A stretch of 64,000 nucleotides of DNA. Source: an uncultured Oscillospiraceae bacterium (GTDB taxonomy: Bacteria; Bacillota; Clostridia; Oscillospirales; Oscillospiraceae). A program made the translations under genes and the position numbers. Below the pieces are notes generated by a model. That model saw only the letters and a program-made list of their open reading frames with translations, did no database searches and was not told the origin of the DNA. Where the stretch lies: contig CAJUPS010000009.1 in NCBI GenBank assembly GCA_910588045.1, positions 6,484 through 70,483 on the forward strand. The letters run 5' to 3'. Positions 51,530-60,857 of the stretch are shown piece by piece (positions within the stretch are counted from its first letter, which is position 1; every line of letters begins with the position of its first letter).

Positions 51530-52354
51530 TCAGGGCAATTCCTCCAGGGACTGAAAGGTATACCCCATCCCCTCCCACTTGGTCAGCAGCTCGTCGAGAA
51601 TCTCCGCATTGGTCCGGGACGTGGAGTGGAGCAGAACGATGGCCCCGTCGTGGATCCTGGGCAGCAGCTTGGCGTAGGCTTGCTCCGCCGTGGGCTGGTC
51701 GTCGGTGTTCCAGTCCACATAGGCCAGGCTCCAGAAGACGGTCTTGTACCCCAGGGCCTTGGCCTGCTTCAAGTTTTCCTCGCTGTATTTCCCCTGGGGC
51801 GGACGGTAAAAGCGGGAGAGGGGCCTGCCGGTGGTCTGCTGGTAGAGCTCCGCCAGGCTGTCCAGCTCCTTTTGAAAGGCGTCCTGCTGGGAAATACTGG
51901 ACATATCGGGGTGGTGGAAGGTGTGATTGCCCACCACGTGGCCCTCCTCCGCCATCCGGCGAACGATCTCAGGGGCGGATTCGACCATGTGCCCCACCAC
52001 GAAGAAGGCGGCGGGCGCGTGGTGCTTCTTCAGCGCGTCCAGAATCTGATCGGTGTACCCGTTCTCATAGCCGCAGTCGAAGGTCAGGTAGATTACTTTC
52101 CGTGAAGTATCCCCAAGATAATACGTGTCGTATTTTGCCAGATCCTCCACCGAGGCGTTGCCCACCGGCGCCTCCCCCTCCGTGGGGAAGGACAGCCCCC
52201 AGTTTCCGGCGGAGGCGGGAACAATGGCGGGGGACGAGGCGGGGGCCGCCTCCTCCGCGCCTTCGCCCAGGAGGGAGACCAGCACTGCCGCGGCCAGCAG
52301 CGCCGCCGTCAGAATGGTGAATACGATAAGGGGTTTCTTGTTGGCAGAAGACAT
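51530..52354 (-). CDS. pdaA: PdaA-like polysaccharide deacetylase (spore cortex delta-lactam)
   Basis: PdaA removes acetyl from N-acetylmuramic acid during spore cortex muramic-delta-lactam synthesis. The 274-residue protein has an N-terminal signal/anchor helix (about 8-29), NWGLSFP (about 51-57), then the NodB domain: IYLTFDCGYENG (with the PdaA-type Cys), FFVVGHMVES, GNHTFHHPDMS (metal His pair), FYRPPQGKY and LLHSTS. The NWGLSF and FDCGYENG features point to PdaA rather than a generic deacetylase. The ATG follows GGAG. Confidence 0.9.
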   Translation of the reverse strand: MSSANKKPLIVFTILTAALLAAAVLVSLLGEGAEEAAPASSPAIVPASAGNWGLSFPTEGEAPVGNASVEDLAKYDTYYLGDTSRKVIYLTFDCGYENGYTDQILDALKKHHAPAAFFVVGHMVESAPEIVRRMAEEGHVVGNHTFHHPDMSSISQQDAFQKELDSLAELYQQTTGRPLSRFYRPPQGKYSEENLKQAKALGYKTVFWSLAYVDWNTDDQPTAEQAYAKLLPRIHDGAIVLLHSTSRTNAEILDELLTKWEGMGYTFQSLEELP

Positions 52355-52535
52355 ATTTTTTCTCCTTTACCGGCGTAGTTTCCGCTATTTTGCCCCGGAA
52401 GAGCGGGTTTATACAGCCGGAAAATGGCGGTGCCAAAAACCGGTTGACGCAGGATAAGAAAAATTTTATAATAAGTAGTACACCATCCCCGAGCGCAAAA
52501 TATTTCCGTCCGCGGAATGCGGAGAAAGAGGAACC

Positions 52536-53471
52536 ATGAACGAACGAAACATCGCCTCCCAGATCATCGCGGAGGTCAAAAAGGCCATCGTGGGCAAGGA
52601 CCCCGTGCTGGTCAAGGTGCTGGCCGCCATCCTGGCCAGAGGCCATATTCTCCTGGAGGACATCCCCGGCGTGGGAAAAACCACTCTGGCTTTAGCGTTC
52701 GCAAAAGCCCTGGACCTCCAGTTCTCCCGGGTGCAGTTCACCCCGGACGTGATGCCCTCCGACGTGACGGGCTTCTCCATCTACAACAAGGCCACGGGAA
52801 CCATGGAGTACCAGCCGGGCGCGGTGATGTGCAACATGTTCCTGGCCGACGAGCTCAACCGCGCCACCAGCCGCACCCAATCCGCCCTCCTGGAGGCCAT
52901 GGAGGAGAGCCAGGTCACGGTGGACGGCGTGAGCCGCCCCGTCCCCCAGCCCTTTATGGTCATCGCCACCCAGAACCCCGTGGGCGCCTCCGGCACCCAG
53001 AAGCTGCCGGACAGCCAGCTGGACCGCTTTCTGCTGCGCCTGAGCATGGGCTACCCCTCGGAGCAGGAGGAGTTGGAGCTCCTCCGCCGCCGACAGTACG
53101 GGCAGACCATGGGGGACGTAAACCGGGTGGTGGGCCGCGACCAGCTCGAGCAGCTGCGCGAGGTCGTGGACCGGGTCCACGTCAGCGAGGAGATCATGCA
53201 GTACATCATCCGCCTGGTGAACGCCACCCGCAAACACCCCCAGCTCCTCCAGGGGGCCAGTCCGCGGGCCACCCTGGCCGTCACCAACCTCAGCCGCGCG
53301 GTGGCCTTCCTGCGGAATCGGGACTATGTGGTGCCGGAGGACGTGCAGACCATCTGGGTGGATGCCGTGGCTCACCGTCTGCTGCTGGTCCCCGGCGCGG
53401 AGCGGTCCGTCAACGTCCAGGAGATCGCCCACGCCGCCCTGCGCGGCACGGATGCCCCCAGAATCCGGTAG
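52536..53471 (+). CDS. MoxR-family AAA ATPase
   Basis: The 311-residue protein has Walker A EDIPGVGKTTLA, sensor and Walker B LADELNRATSRTQSALLEAM and the MoxR-typical QNPVGASGTQKLPDSQLDRFL. MoxR proteins are chaperone-like ATPases; this one heads an operon with DUF58 and transglutaminase-like genes (four bases to the next gene), a conserved arrangement thought to assemble cell-envelope or secreted complexes. Confidence 0.93.
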   Translation: MNERNIASQIIAEVKKAIVGKDPVLVKVLAAILARGHILLEDIPGVGKTTLALAFAKALDLQFSRVQFTPDVMPSDVTGFSIYNKATGTMEYQPGAVMCNMFLADELNRATSRTQSALLEAMEESQVTVDGVSRPVPQPFMVIATQNPVGASGTQKLPDSQLDRFLLRLSMGYPSEQEELELLRRRQYGQTMGDVNRVVGRDQLEQLREVVDRVHVSEEIMQYIIRLVNATRKHPQLLQGASPRATLAVTNLSRAVAFLRNRDYVVPEDVQTIWVDAVAHRLLLVPGAERSVNVQEIAHAALRGTDAPRIR

Positions 53472-53475
53472 CGCT

Positions 53476-54471
53476 ATGCTGATACGGTGGATTCTGTATG
53501 CCATCATCCTGCTGCTGGCCCTGCTGGGGCAGCTTCTGGACGTGGGGTATCTGTTTCATTTCATCTTTTACGCGGTGGCGTGCTTCCCGCTGCTGGGGCT
53601 GGCCGTCAGCCTCCCGGCCATGCTGGGCTGCCGGGCCGTGCTCACCGCATCCGAGCGCCAGGGCGTCCGGGGGGACACGGTGCGCTGGACCCTCTCCCTC
53701 TCCAACCGCTTCCACCTGCCCGTCTCCCGGACCACCTACCGCCTGCGGGTGTCCAACCGGATGACGGGGGAGGTCCACTCCGGCCGGTCCGTCCTGCGGG
53801 ACATGGTGAGCGAGGAGGACCGGGTCTGGACGCTGGAGACGGACCACTGCGGCGCGGTGGAGTGCCGGGCGGACCGGCTGTGGGTGTTCGACTGCCTGGG
53901 CCTGTTCGCCCTGCCGGTGCGCGCCCCGGCGGGCTCTGTGCTGCTGATCGGTCCCATTCCGGAGCACCCGGGCCCCATCGAGCTGCCGGAGGGAACCGGG
54001 ACCGCCGTCCCCCTGCCCCGGGGGAAGAGCACCTTCGGCGAGACCTACGAGCTGCGCCCCTACCGGGAGGGGGACAGCCTGCGGATGATCCACTGGAAGA
54101 TGACCGCCAAGCGGGACGAGCTGGTCACCCGGGAACCCCCGGAGGACCCCCGGCCCCTGCCGGTGCTGACCTTCGACCACTTCGGCCTGATGGACCAGGT
54201 GGACCGGACGCTGGACCGTCTGGCGGGCCTCAGCCTGGCCCTGCTGGACCAGGAGCGGCCCCACGAGGTCCGCTGGCTCCACCCGGAGACCGGGGCGCTG
54301 CGGTGCTTCCGGGTGGCCGGGGAGCGGGACTGGGCGTCCTGTCTGGCCGCCATTCTGTCCGACCCCGCCCCGCTGCGGGGCCGCTCCATCCTGGGGCAGA
54401 GCCAGGCGGCGGGCGGGCCCATCTATCAGATCCACGTGGACGGGAAGGAGGTTCCCCATGGGGAGGCTTGA
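53476..54471 (+). CDS. DUF58 (von Willebrand-like) membrane protein
   Basis: The 331-residue protein opens with two membrane helices (about 5-55). The DUF58 core motif is RPYREGDSLRMIHWKMTAKRDELVTRE (its central ELRPYREGD and IHWK parts are near residues 192-212). The family partners with MoxR; details are unknown. The ATG is four bases after the moxR stop, and it overlaps the next gene by 14 bases. Confidence 0.9.
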   Translation: MLIRWILYAIILLLALLGQLLDVGYLFHFIFYAVACFPLLGLAVSLPAMLGCRAVLTASERQGVRGDTVRWTLSLSNRFHLPVSRTTYRLRVSNRMTGEVHSGRSVLRDMVSEEDRVWTLETDHCGAVECRADRLWVFDCLGLFALPVRAPAGSVLLIGPIPEHPGPIELPEGTGTAVPLPRGKSTFGETYELRPYREGDSLRMIHWKMTAKRDELVTREPPEDPRPLPVLTFDHFGLMDQVDRTLDRLAGLSLALLDQERPHEVRWLHPETGALRCFRVAGERDWASCLAAILSDPAPLRGRSILGQSQAAGGPIYQIHVDGKEVPHGEA

Positions 54472-56767
54472 CGACGAGCACATCGGCGGGAAGTTCCTGC
54501 TGCTGCTGGGGGACGTCCTCACTACGCTGCTGCTGACGCTGGGGACAGCCCTGGCGTGGCTGTCCGTCTATATCCTGCCCGGAGACCCTCTGATGGACCT
54601 GGGGGCGGTGATTGCCTGCTGCATAGCGGCCTCTGTGGCTTCGGCGGCGCTGCTGACTTGGCGGCACGGGCTCTGGGCGGCGCTGGCCCTGCTGGCGGCG
54701 GGCGGGCTGACCTGCTGGCGGCTGTGGGAGAAGGTGACGGAGGACTGGGTCCTGGGCCGTCCCCCGTGGCTGTGTGATCTGCTGGACGAGTACCCGGCAG
54801 TTCTGTACCTGCTGTGCGCCCTGCTGGCGCTGGTGATGGGACTGGTTGCGGTGAAGGCCAGGGCGTGGTATCTGGCGGCGCTGCTGAGTGTGGCGCCGGT
54901 GCTGTCCGCCATCACCGGGGGGACGCTGCCCATGTGGGGGGCCATGCTGGCCTCCTTTTCCGGCTGGGGGTCCATGCTGCTCACGGCCCTCTTCTCCCGG
55001 AAGAACCCGGTGGGCCTGGGCCGGGCTAAGATGGTAAGCCTGGCGGGGATGTGGGGCATGATCCTCCTGCTGGTGATGGCCCTGCCCATGGAGGGCTATC
55101 TCCGGCCCCAGTGGGCCACCGATGCGCGCAATGACCTCATCCGGGGCGTGACGACCCGGATGGAGCGGTATTTTGATATGGACTCGCTCACCCTCCTGGC
55201 GGACCTGGGCCTGGACCTGAGCCTGCCCGGCGAGACCTCCGTTGGGAGCGGCGGGAGTACCGGGATCGCCGGGAGCGGCGACGCCGGTATCTCCGGGGCC
55301 TTCGGCGGCGGTTCCTCCTGGCGGAAGGAGAACCTGCGGGCCCTTGGGCCCCGGAGATACCAGAACCGGCAGGTCATGACGGTGGAGACCGACGACCCCG
55401 ACGCCCCCGGGCAGACGCTCTACCTGCTGGGCGGGACGCTGAACACCTACACCGGCGAAAGCTGGGAGCAGTCGTCACGGCTCCCTCCCTGGCAGCCGGT
55501 GACGTCCTTTCCCGCGTCCACCGCGCCGGAGGGACCGGCCTATACGATGTCCGTGCGCTATTCCAACCTCTTCGGGGCGTGGTACTACCCCTACCGCTTC
55601 CTGGACGGGGGAAATCCGGACGAGAGCGGACGGCTCTCCGACGTGCCGTGGATCAACCTGACGGAGACGGCTGAAGAGGATACGATGGGGCTTCCGGACC
55701 GGGGCAGGATGTATGAGATCACCTACCGCCCCGGCGGGCCGGAGGACGGATATGAAGGCATTCCCGTGGGCTGGGTGGAGGCGGAGCGGGACTACCGCGG
55801 CGACAGCCCCGACTTTGAGGCGGACTATCTGTCCGTTCCTGACGGCCTGCGGGCCACCCTGGAGCCCCTGGCGGAGGAGCTGGAACAGATACCGGCGGCA
55901 ATAGATGAGACCTTGCCGGAGCAGTTCCGGGCCCCCCTTGCCGCCGCCGCGCGGACGGCGATGCTGCTGGAGACGCTGGCGGTCTACGACCTGGACACCC
56001 CCGCCGCCGGGCCGGGAGTGGACTTCATCGAACACTTTCTCGCAGAGGGCCGGGGCTACTGCGTCCACTTCGCCACCACAGGCGTGATGCTGCTGCGGAT
56101 GCAGGGGATTCCCGCCCGGTACGCGGCGGGCTACGTGGCGCAGCTGAACCGCCAGGGCCAGGCCCGGGTGCTGGACAGCGACGCCCACGCCTGGGTGGAG
56201 GTCTACCTGGACGGCTACGGCTGGTATCCGGTGGAGATGACCCCCGGCTATGCGGGCGGGGAATCCGGCGTGGAGCTGACCGGCAATCCGGAGGAGGAGT
56301 CCTCCGAGGAGCCCGACGCGCCCGACGAGGAGCCCGAGGATGAGACGCCGGACGCCCCGGAGGACCCCGGGGACGGGGAGGGCCCGTCTGATGAGACGCC
56401 CGGCGAAACGGAGGAGGGCGTCGCCATCCCCTGGCGGGCGCTGGGCGTGAGTGCGCTGGTCCTGGCGGCGCTGGGGGGACTGTACGGGTCGCTCCTGCTG
56501 CTGCGCCGCCGGGCGCGGGGGGACGCGGACACCAACCGCTCCGTTCTCGCCGCTTACCGCCGCTACAGCCTGGTCCTGGGGCTGGGCGGCACGGCGGACG
56601 ACGCCATGGAGGCGCTGGGCCGCAAGGCCAAGTTCAGCCAGCACACCCTGACGGAGGAGGAGCGCTCCGCCGCCTGGCAGCGCCTGGAGGAGGCCGCGGA
56701 AATGGCCCGGAAGCGGCAGAAGCCGTTAAAGCGCTGGATCCTGAAGCTTTTGCACCCCATTCTGTGA
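54458..56767 (+). CDS. Transglutaminase-like membrane protein
   Basis: The 769-residue protein has an N-terminal region with about seven membrane helices (to residue 215) and a large extracytoplasmic part. Its transglutaminase core (about 525-600) has GRGYCVHFATTGVMLLRMQGIPARY (Cys) and DAHAWVEVYLDGYGWYPVEMTPG (His and Asp/Glu). A Glu/Pro-rich linker (ETEEGVAIP region) and a last membrane helix (about 658-682) follow. It ends the MoxR/DUF58 operon. The catalytic Cys-His-Asp set looks complete; the substrate is unknown. Confidence 0.9.
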   Translation: MGRLDDEHIGGKFLLLLGDVLTTLLLTLGTALAWLSVYILPGDPLMDLGAVIACCIAASVASAALLTWRHGLWAALALLAAGGLTCWRLWEKVTEDWVLGRPPWLCDLLDEYPAVLYLLCALLALVMGLVAVKARAWYLAALLSVAPVLSAITGGTLPMWGAMLASFSGWGSMLLTALFSRKNPVGLGRAKMVSLAGMWGMILLLVMALPMEGYLRPQWATDARNDLIRGVTTRMERYFDMDSLTLLADLGLDLSLPGETSVGSGGSTGIAGSGDAGISGAFGGGSSWRKENLRALGPRRYQNRQVMTVETDDPDAPGQTLYLLGGTLNTYTGESWEQSSRLPPWQPVTSFPASTAPEGPAYTMSVRYSNLFGAWYYPYRFLDGGNPDESGRLSDVPWINLTETAEEDTMGLPDRGRMYEITYRPGGPEDGYEGIPVGWVEAERDYRGDSPDFEADYLSVPDGLRATLEPLAEELEQIPAAIDETLPEQFRAPLAAAARTAMLLETLAVYDLDTPAAGPGVDFIEHFLAEGRGYCVHFATTGVMLLRMQGIPARYAAGYVAQLNRQGQARVLDSDAHAWVEVYLDGYGWYPVEMTPGYAGGESGVELTGNPEEESSEEPDAPDEEPEDETPDAPEDPGDGEGPSDETPGETEEGVAIPWRALGVSALVLAALGGLYGSLLLLRRRARGDADTNRSVLAAYRRYSLVLGLGGTADDAMEALGRKAKFSQHTLTEEERSAAWQRLEEAAEMARKRQKPLKRWILKLLHPIL

Positions 56768-56779
56768 GAGAAATGAGGG

Positions 56780-56808
56780 TTGAATCTGCGATACGGCGGT
56801 GGTATACT
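56780..56808 (+). promoter_or_regulatory. Promoter before yihY
   Basis: TTGAAT (56780-56785) and TATACT (56803-56808) are separated by 17 bases. A second candidate, TTGACG/TAGGAT, lies at 56838-56865. Confidence 0.6.
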
Positions 56809-56926
56809 GGAACAGTATTCCAAGGAATCGCCCGCCTTTGACGGGATTTTTGGCGGGGATAGGATACAATATGACTTCCGGGCTTCCCGCTCGGAAACCA
56901 ACACCAGGAAAGGGGGAGAGCCCTGT

Positions 56927-57847
56927 TTGCCCAACTTTCTAAGAAAAGCGAAGGAGAGCTGGCCGGGGAGGTTCCTGACGAAGACGCTGGAGCGCTACTT
57001 CCTCCACGGAGTGGGGCAGGAGGCCGCCGCCCTGGCCTACTACCTCCTGTTCACCATCTTCCCCCTCCTGATCTTCCTCAGCAGTCTGCTGGGCCTGCTG
57101 AACCTGGACATCTCCGGGATCACCCAGTCCCTGAACGCCCTGCTGCCCGCGGGCGTGGTGGAGCTGGTGGAGAGCTACCTCAGCTACGTCAGCCAGACCT
57201 CCAGCCGGGCCATGCTGTGGTTCGGCCTGGTCTTTACCATCTATTTCCCCATGCGGGCGGCGGACTGCCTCATGACCTCCGTGCGCAGGGCCTACCACCT
57301 CCCCCGGCCGAAAAACCAGCTCTTCTATACGGCAAAGGTCCTGCTGTATACCGTGTTCCTCCTGTTTGCCATCATGCTGACCCTGGCGCTGGCCACGGTG
57401 GGGCGCGCGGCCCTGGAGCTGGCGGGGAGGTTTGTGGTGGTGCCCGAGGCGTTCATCGAGCTGTGGAGCGATCTGCGCTTTCTGGTGCTGGGCGGGGTCA
57501 TGTTCGGCGCAGTGGGACTGCTCTACGCCGCCGCCCAGGACACCCGCCAACCGGCGCGGAACGTGGTGCCCGGCACGGTGGCGGCCCTGCTGGGGTGGAT
57601 GGTGGTGTCGGCGGCCTTCTCCTTCTATGTGGAGCATTTCGCCAATTATACGCTGATCTACGGGGCCCTGGGCACCATTATTGTGCTGATGATGTGGCTG
57701 AACCTGACCGCCATGGTCCTGATTATGGGGGCCGAAATCAACGGCGTGCTGGTCTCCCTGCGAGGTCGGCGGACGCCGAAAGCAAGAAAGGAAAGCCAGC
57801 GGGCCGTCCCCCGGGACGCTTCCCCCGCCGGAGAGAACGGGATATGA
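56927..57847 (+). CDS. YihY/UPF0761-family membrane protein
   Basis: The 306-residue protein (older name: ribonuclease BN family, though no RNase activity is expected) has six membrane helices. They begin QEAAALAYYLLFTIFPLLIFLSSLLG, and later come ARNVVPGTVAALLGWMVVSAAF and YGALGTIIVLMMWLNLTAMVLIMGAEIN, all typical. The start is a TTG at 56927, eight bases after AGGGGGAG; the nearest ATG frames are poorer. The stop overlaps trkA by four bases. Confidence 0.88.
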   Translation: MPNFLRKAKESWPGRFLTKTLERYFLHGVGQEAAALAYYLLFTIFPLLIFLSSLLGLLNLDISGITQSLNALLPAGVVELVESYLSYVSQTSSRAMLWFGLVFTIYFPMRAADCLMTSVRRAYHLPRPKNQLFYTAKVLLYTVFLLFAIMLTLALATVGRAALELAGRFVVVPEAFIELWSDLRFLVLGGVMFGAVGLLYAAAQDTRQPARNVVPGTVAALLGWMVVSAAFSFYVEHFANYTLIYGALGTIIVLMMWLNLTAMVLIMGAEINGVLVSLRGRRTPKARKESQRAVPRDASPAGENGI

Positions 57848-59208
57848 AAATTATGATTATTGGCTGCGGCAAGGTGGGCTTCACCCTGGCCCGGCAGCTG
57901 AGCGGGGAGAACCACGACCTGGTGCTCATCGACCACCGGGCCGAGGCCATGCAGGTGGCCGACAGCACCCTGGACCTCATGTGCATCGAGGGCAGCGGCG
58001 CCTCCATCCAGACCCTGCGGGAGGCCGGGGTAAAGGATACGGAGCTGGTGGTGGCCGTGACGGGCTCCGACGAGCTGAATATTGTCTGCTGCCTCATCGC
58101 CAAGAAGCTAGGGGCCCGGCACACCGTGGCCCGCATCCGCTCCCCGGAGTATTTCCGGGAGGCGGGCCTCCTCAAGCGGGAGGTGGGCCTCAATATGATC
58201 ATCAACCCCGAGTACGCCGCCGCCCAGGAGATCTCCCGCCTGCTGCGGGTCCCCTCCGCCTTCAGCGTGGAGACCTTCGCCCGGGGGCTGGTGGAGATGA
58301 TCGGCTTCCCCATCCTGGCCAGCGACGGCATCGCCGGTATGAGTCTTTTCGAGTACAATCAAAAGCACCCCAACGGGGTGCTCATGTGCGCCGTGGTCCG
58401 GGACGGGGAGGCCATCGTCCCCAACGGCCGCTTCGTGCCCCAGGTGGGCGACAAGGCCTACATGGTGGGCTCCCAGAAGGAGATCGTCAAGTTCTTCCAG
58501 ACCATCGGCCGGGACGGCAACCGTATCCGACAGATCACCGTGCTGGGGGGCAGCAAAATTGCCACCTACCTCACCTGGGCGGTGGAGAAGGTGGGCATGA
58601 AGGTGCGCATCGTGGAGCAGAACCCGGAGAAGTGCGAAGCGCTGTCGGACAAGCTGTCCGACGCCCAGATCATCTGGGGGGACGGCACCGACAGCGCCGT
58701 CATCGAGGGCGAGGGCCTGCTGGATACCGACGCCTTCATCGCCCTGACCAACCGGGACGAGGAGAATCTGCTTATGGCCATGACCGCCCAGCGCAGCGGG
58801 GTACAGAAGGTCATTGCCAAGATGAGCCGCCCCAACTATATCGACATGATGCGTGAGAGCGGCGTGGACAGCATCATCAGCCCCAAGGACATCACCGCCA
58901 ACCAGATCTCCGCCTACGTCCGGGCCATGGCCCGCAGCGAGGGCAGCGCGGTGGAGAACGTCTACAAGCCCCTGGGCGGCGCAGTGGAGGCGGTGGAGTT
59001 CACCGCCACGGCTACCGCCAAGTTCCTGGACACGCCCCTCAAGGACCTGGGCCGCCGCCTCAAGCCCGGCATCCTGGTGGCCGCCATCGCCCGGGAGGGG
59101 AAGACCATCATCCCCGACGGCGCCACCTCCATCCGGGCCGGGGACAAGGTCATCATTATGGCCAAGAGCATCTTCCTTCAGGATTTGGACGAGATTTTGC
59201 AGGAGTAG
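57844..59208 (+). CDS. trkA: TrkA, potassium uptake NAD-binding subunit
   Basis: The 454-residue protein has two RCK repeats. The first Rossmann motif is MKIMIIGCGKVGFTLA, with acidic LVLIDHR after it; the second is ITVLGGSKIATYLTWA with VRIVEQ. Each is followed by a TrkA-C domain (VNGRFVPQVGDK type, and PDGATSIRAGDKVIIMAKS). It controls the K+ channel TrkH (59333-60778) through NAD(H) binding. The ATG overlaps the yihY stop (ATGA). Confidence 0.94.
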   Translation: MKIMIIGCGKVGFTLARQLSGENHDLVLIDHRAEAMQVADSTLDLMCIEGSGASIQTLREAGVKDTELVVAVTGSDELNIVCCLIAKKLGARHTVARIRSPEYFREAGLLKREVGLNMIINPEYAAAQEISRLLRVPSAFSVETFARGLVEMIGFPILASDGIAGMSLFEYNQKHPNGVLMCAVVRDGEAIVPNGRFVPQVGDKAYMVGSQKEIVKFFQTIGRDGNRIRQITVLGGSKIATYLTWAVEKVGMKVRIVEQNPEKCEALSDKLSDAQIIWGDGTDSAVIEGEGLLDTDAFIALTNRDEENLLMAMTAQRSGVQKVIAKMSRPNYIDMMRESGVDSIISPKDITANQISAYVRAMARSEGSAVENVYKPLGGAVEAVEFTATATAKFLDTPLKDLGRRLKPGILVAAIAREGKTIIPDGATSIRAGDKVIIMAKSIFLQDLDEILQE

Positions 59209-59272
59209 GGGCGCACATTGTGCGCCCGACCAGCTTCCGCCGCAGTCTGCGGGCGCACAATGTGCGCCCCTA
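59206..59272. repeat. Inverted repeat of 23 bases around the trkA stop
   Basis: TAGGGGCGCACATTGTGCGCCCG (first 20 bases shown in part here: TAGGGGCGCACATTGTGCGC) at 59206-59228 is repeated as its exact complement at 59250-59272. Each arm is itself nearly palindromic. The left arm includes the trkA stop codon. It resembles dispersed REP-like elements and may form a transcript hairpin between trkA and trkH. Confidence 0.65.
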
Positions 59273-59332
59273 CGGGAGATACGGGGCGGTCCGAGATCGA
59301 TGCGATAACGAAAGAAGGCTCCAACTGACAAT

Positions 59333-60778
59333 ATGAACTATAAACTGGTATTCCACATTCTGGGGCTGATCCTCCGGGTGGAGGCGGTCCTGATGCTTCC
59401 GGCCATGATCATCGGCTTCGCCTCCGGCGGGGACGGCCCCGCCTTTCTCTACGCGGCCCTGATCACCCTGGCGGCGGGCCAGCTTCTGAGCCTGCTGCCC
59501 GCCCGGGGCAGCAAGATGCAGGCCCGGGACGGCTTTGCCGCCGTGGCGCTGTGCTGGATCGTGCTGTCGCTGTTCGGCGCGCTGCCCTACACGTTCTCCG
59601 GCGTGCTGCCCAACTACGCAGACGCGGTGTTTGAGACGGTATCCGGCTTCACCACCACCGGGGCTACGGTGTTCACCTTCATCGAGGGACAGCCCTGGGG
59701 GGTCCTCTTCTGGCGGGCCCAGACCCAGTGGATGGGGGGCATGGGGGTCCTGGTGCTGGCCCTGGCCCTGGTGCCCAAGCTGGGGGAGGGCAGCGTGTAC
59801 CTCATGCGGGCGGAGTCCCCGGGGCCCATCAAGAGCAAGCTGACCCCCCGGGTGGGGGACACGGCAAAAATCCTCTACAGCATCTATATCGGTCTGACCG
59901 TGGCGGAGGCCGTCTGCCTGCGGCTGGCGGGGATGCGCTGGTACGACGCGGTCATCCACGCATTTACCTCTATCTCCACCGGAGGTTTCTCGGTGAAGAA
60001 CGCCAGCATCGCCGCCTACGACAGCCTGGCCATCGAGTGGATCATTATTGTCTTCATGTTCCTCTCCGGGATCAACTTCGCGCTGCTGTATTATGCGCTG
60101 CTGCGGAACTTCCGGGCGGTCTTCCAGAGCGAGGAGCTGCGCTCCTACACCCTCGTGACCGTGGGGGCCTCGGCGCTGATCGTGCTGGACCTGGTTCTCC
60201 GCGCCGGGTGGAGTGCGGATGTGCAGACGGTGACGGACAGCGTCTTCCAGGTGGTGACGCTTATGACGACCACGGGATATATGACCTACGACTATGTGCT
60301 CTGGCCCACGTTCTCCCAGGTGGTCCTCGTCCTGGTGATGTTCGTGGGCGGATGTGCGGGGTCCACGGCGGGCGGCATCAAGCAGATCCGCGTCGTGCTG
60401 CTGTTCAAGGACCTCCGCCGGGAGGTCCAGCGGATCCTCCACCCCAGGGTGGTGACCACCCTCAAAAGCGACGGCGACCGGGTGGACGAGCCCATCCTCT
60501 CGGGGATCTCCCTGTTCTTTTTCGCCTATATCTGTATTCTGCTGCTGGGCACGCTGGTGGTTGCCTGGGACAACGTGGGATTTACCGCCGCCTTCACGGC
60601 CTCGCTGACTTGTATCAGCAACGTGGGACCGGCCTTTGACGTACTGGGGCCCACATGCAATTTTTCGCTCCTCTCCAATGTGAGCAAAGTCTTCCTGAGC
60701 GCCAACATGCTGCTGGGGAGATTGGAAATCATGCCGCTGCTGCTGCTGCTGTTCCCCAGCCTGTGGAAGAAGCGGTAA
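59333..60778 (+). CDS. trkH: TrkH, potassium uptake channel subunit
   Basis: The 481-residue protein has four selectivity-loop repeats of the Trk/Ktr/HKT family: TVSGFTTTGATVF, FTSISTGGFSVKN, VVTLMTTTGYMTY and CISNVGPAF. The segment GGCAGSTAGGIKQIRVVLLFKDL before the last helices is also typical. It takes up K+ with TrkA as cytoplasmic partner. The ribosome site (GAAGG) is weak and distant. It follows trkA across the 23-base inverted repeat. Confidence 0.94.
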   Translation: MNYKLVFHILGLILRVEAVLMLPAMIIGFASGGDGPAFLYAALITLAAGQLLSLLPARGSKMQARDGFAAVALCWIVLSLFGALPYTFSGVLPNYADAVFETVSGFTTTGATVFTFIEGQPWGVLFWRAQTQWMGGMGVLVLALALVPKLGEGSVYLMRAESPGPIKSKLTPRVGDTAKILYSIYIGLTVAEAVCLRLAGMRWYDAVIHAFTSISTGGFSVKNASIAAYDSLAIEWIIIVFMFLSGINFALLYYALLRNFRAVFQSEELRSYTLVTVGASALIVLDLVLRAGWSADVQTVTDSVFQVVTLMTTTGYMTYDYVLWPTFSQVVLVLVMFVGGCAGSTAGGIKQIRVVLLFKDLRREVQRILHPRVVTTLKSDGDRVDEPILSGISLFFFAYICILLLGTLVVAWDNVGFTAAFTASLTCISNVGPAFDVLGPTCNFSLLSNVSKVFLSANMLLGRLEIMPLLLLLFPSLWKKR

Positions 60779-60857
60779 GAGGCGGTATCCGCCGCCGGGA
60801 CGGCAAAAAAGAAAAATACGCCGCGCCAAGCGCGGCCAAGAGAAAAGGAGATACACC

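Noticed and set aside
54432..54443. CCACGTGG in the DUF58 gene as a third parS
   Set aside because: Only the central bases match; the TGTT/AACA arms are missing and it lies in coding sequence.
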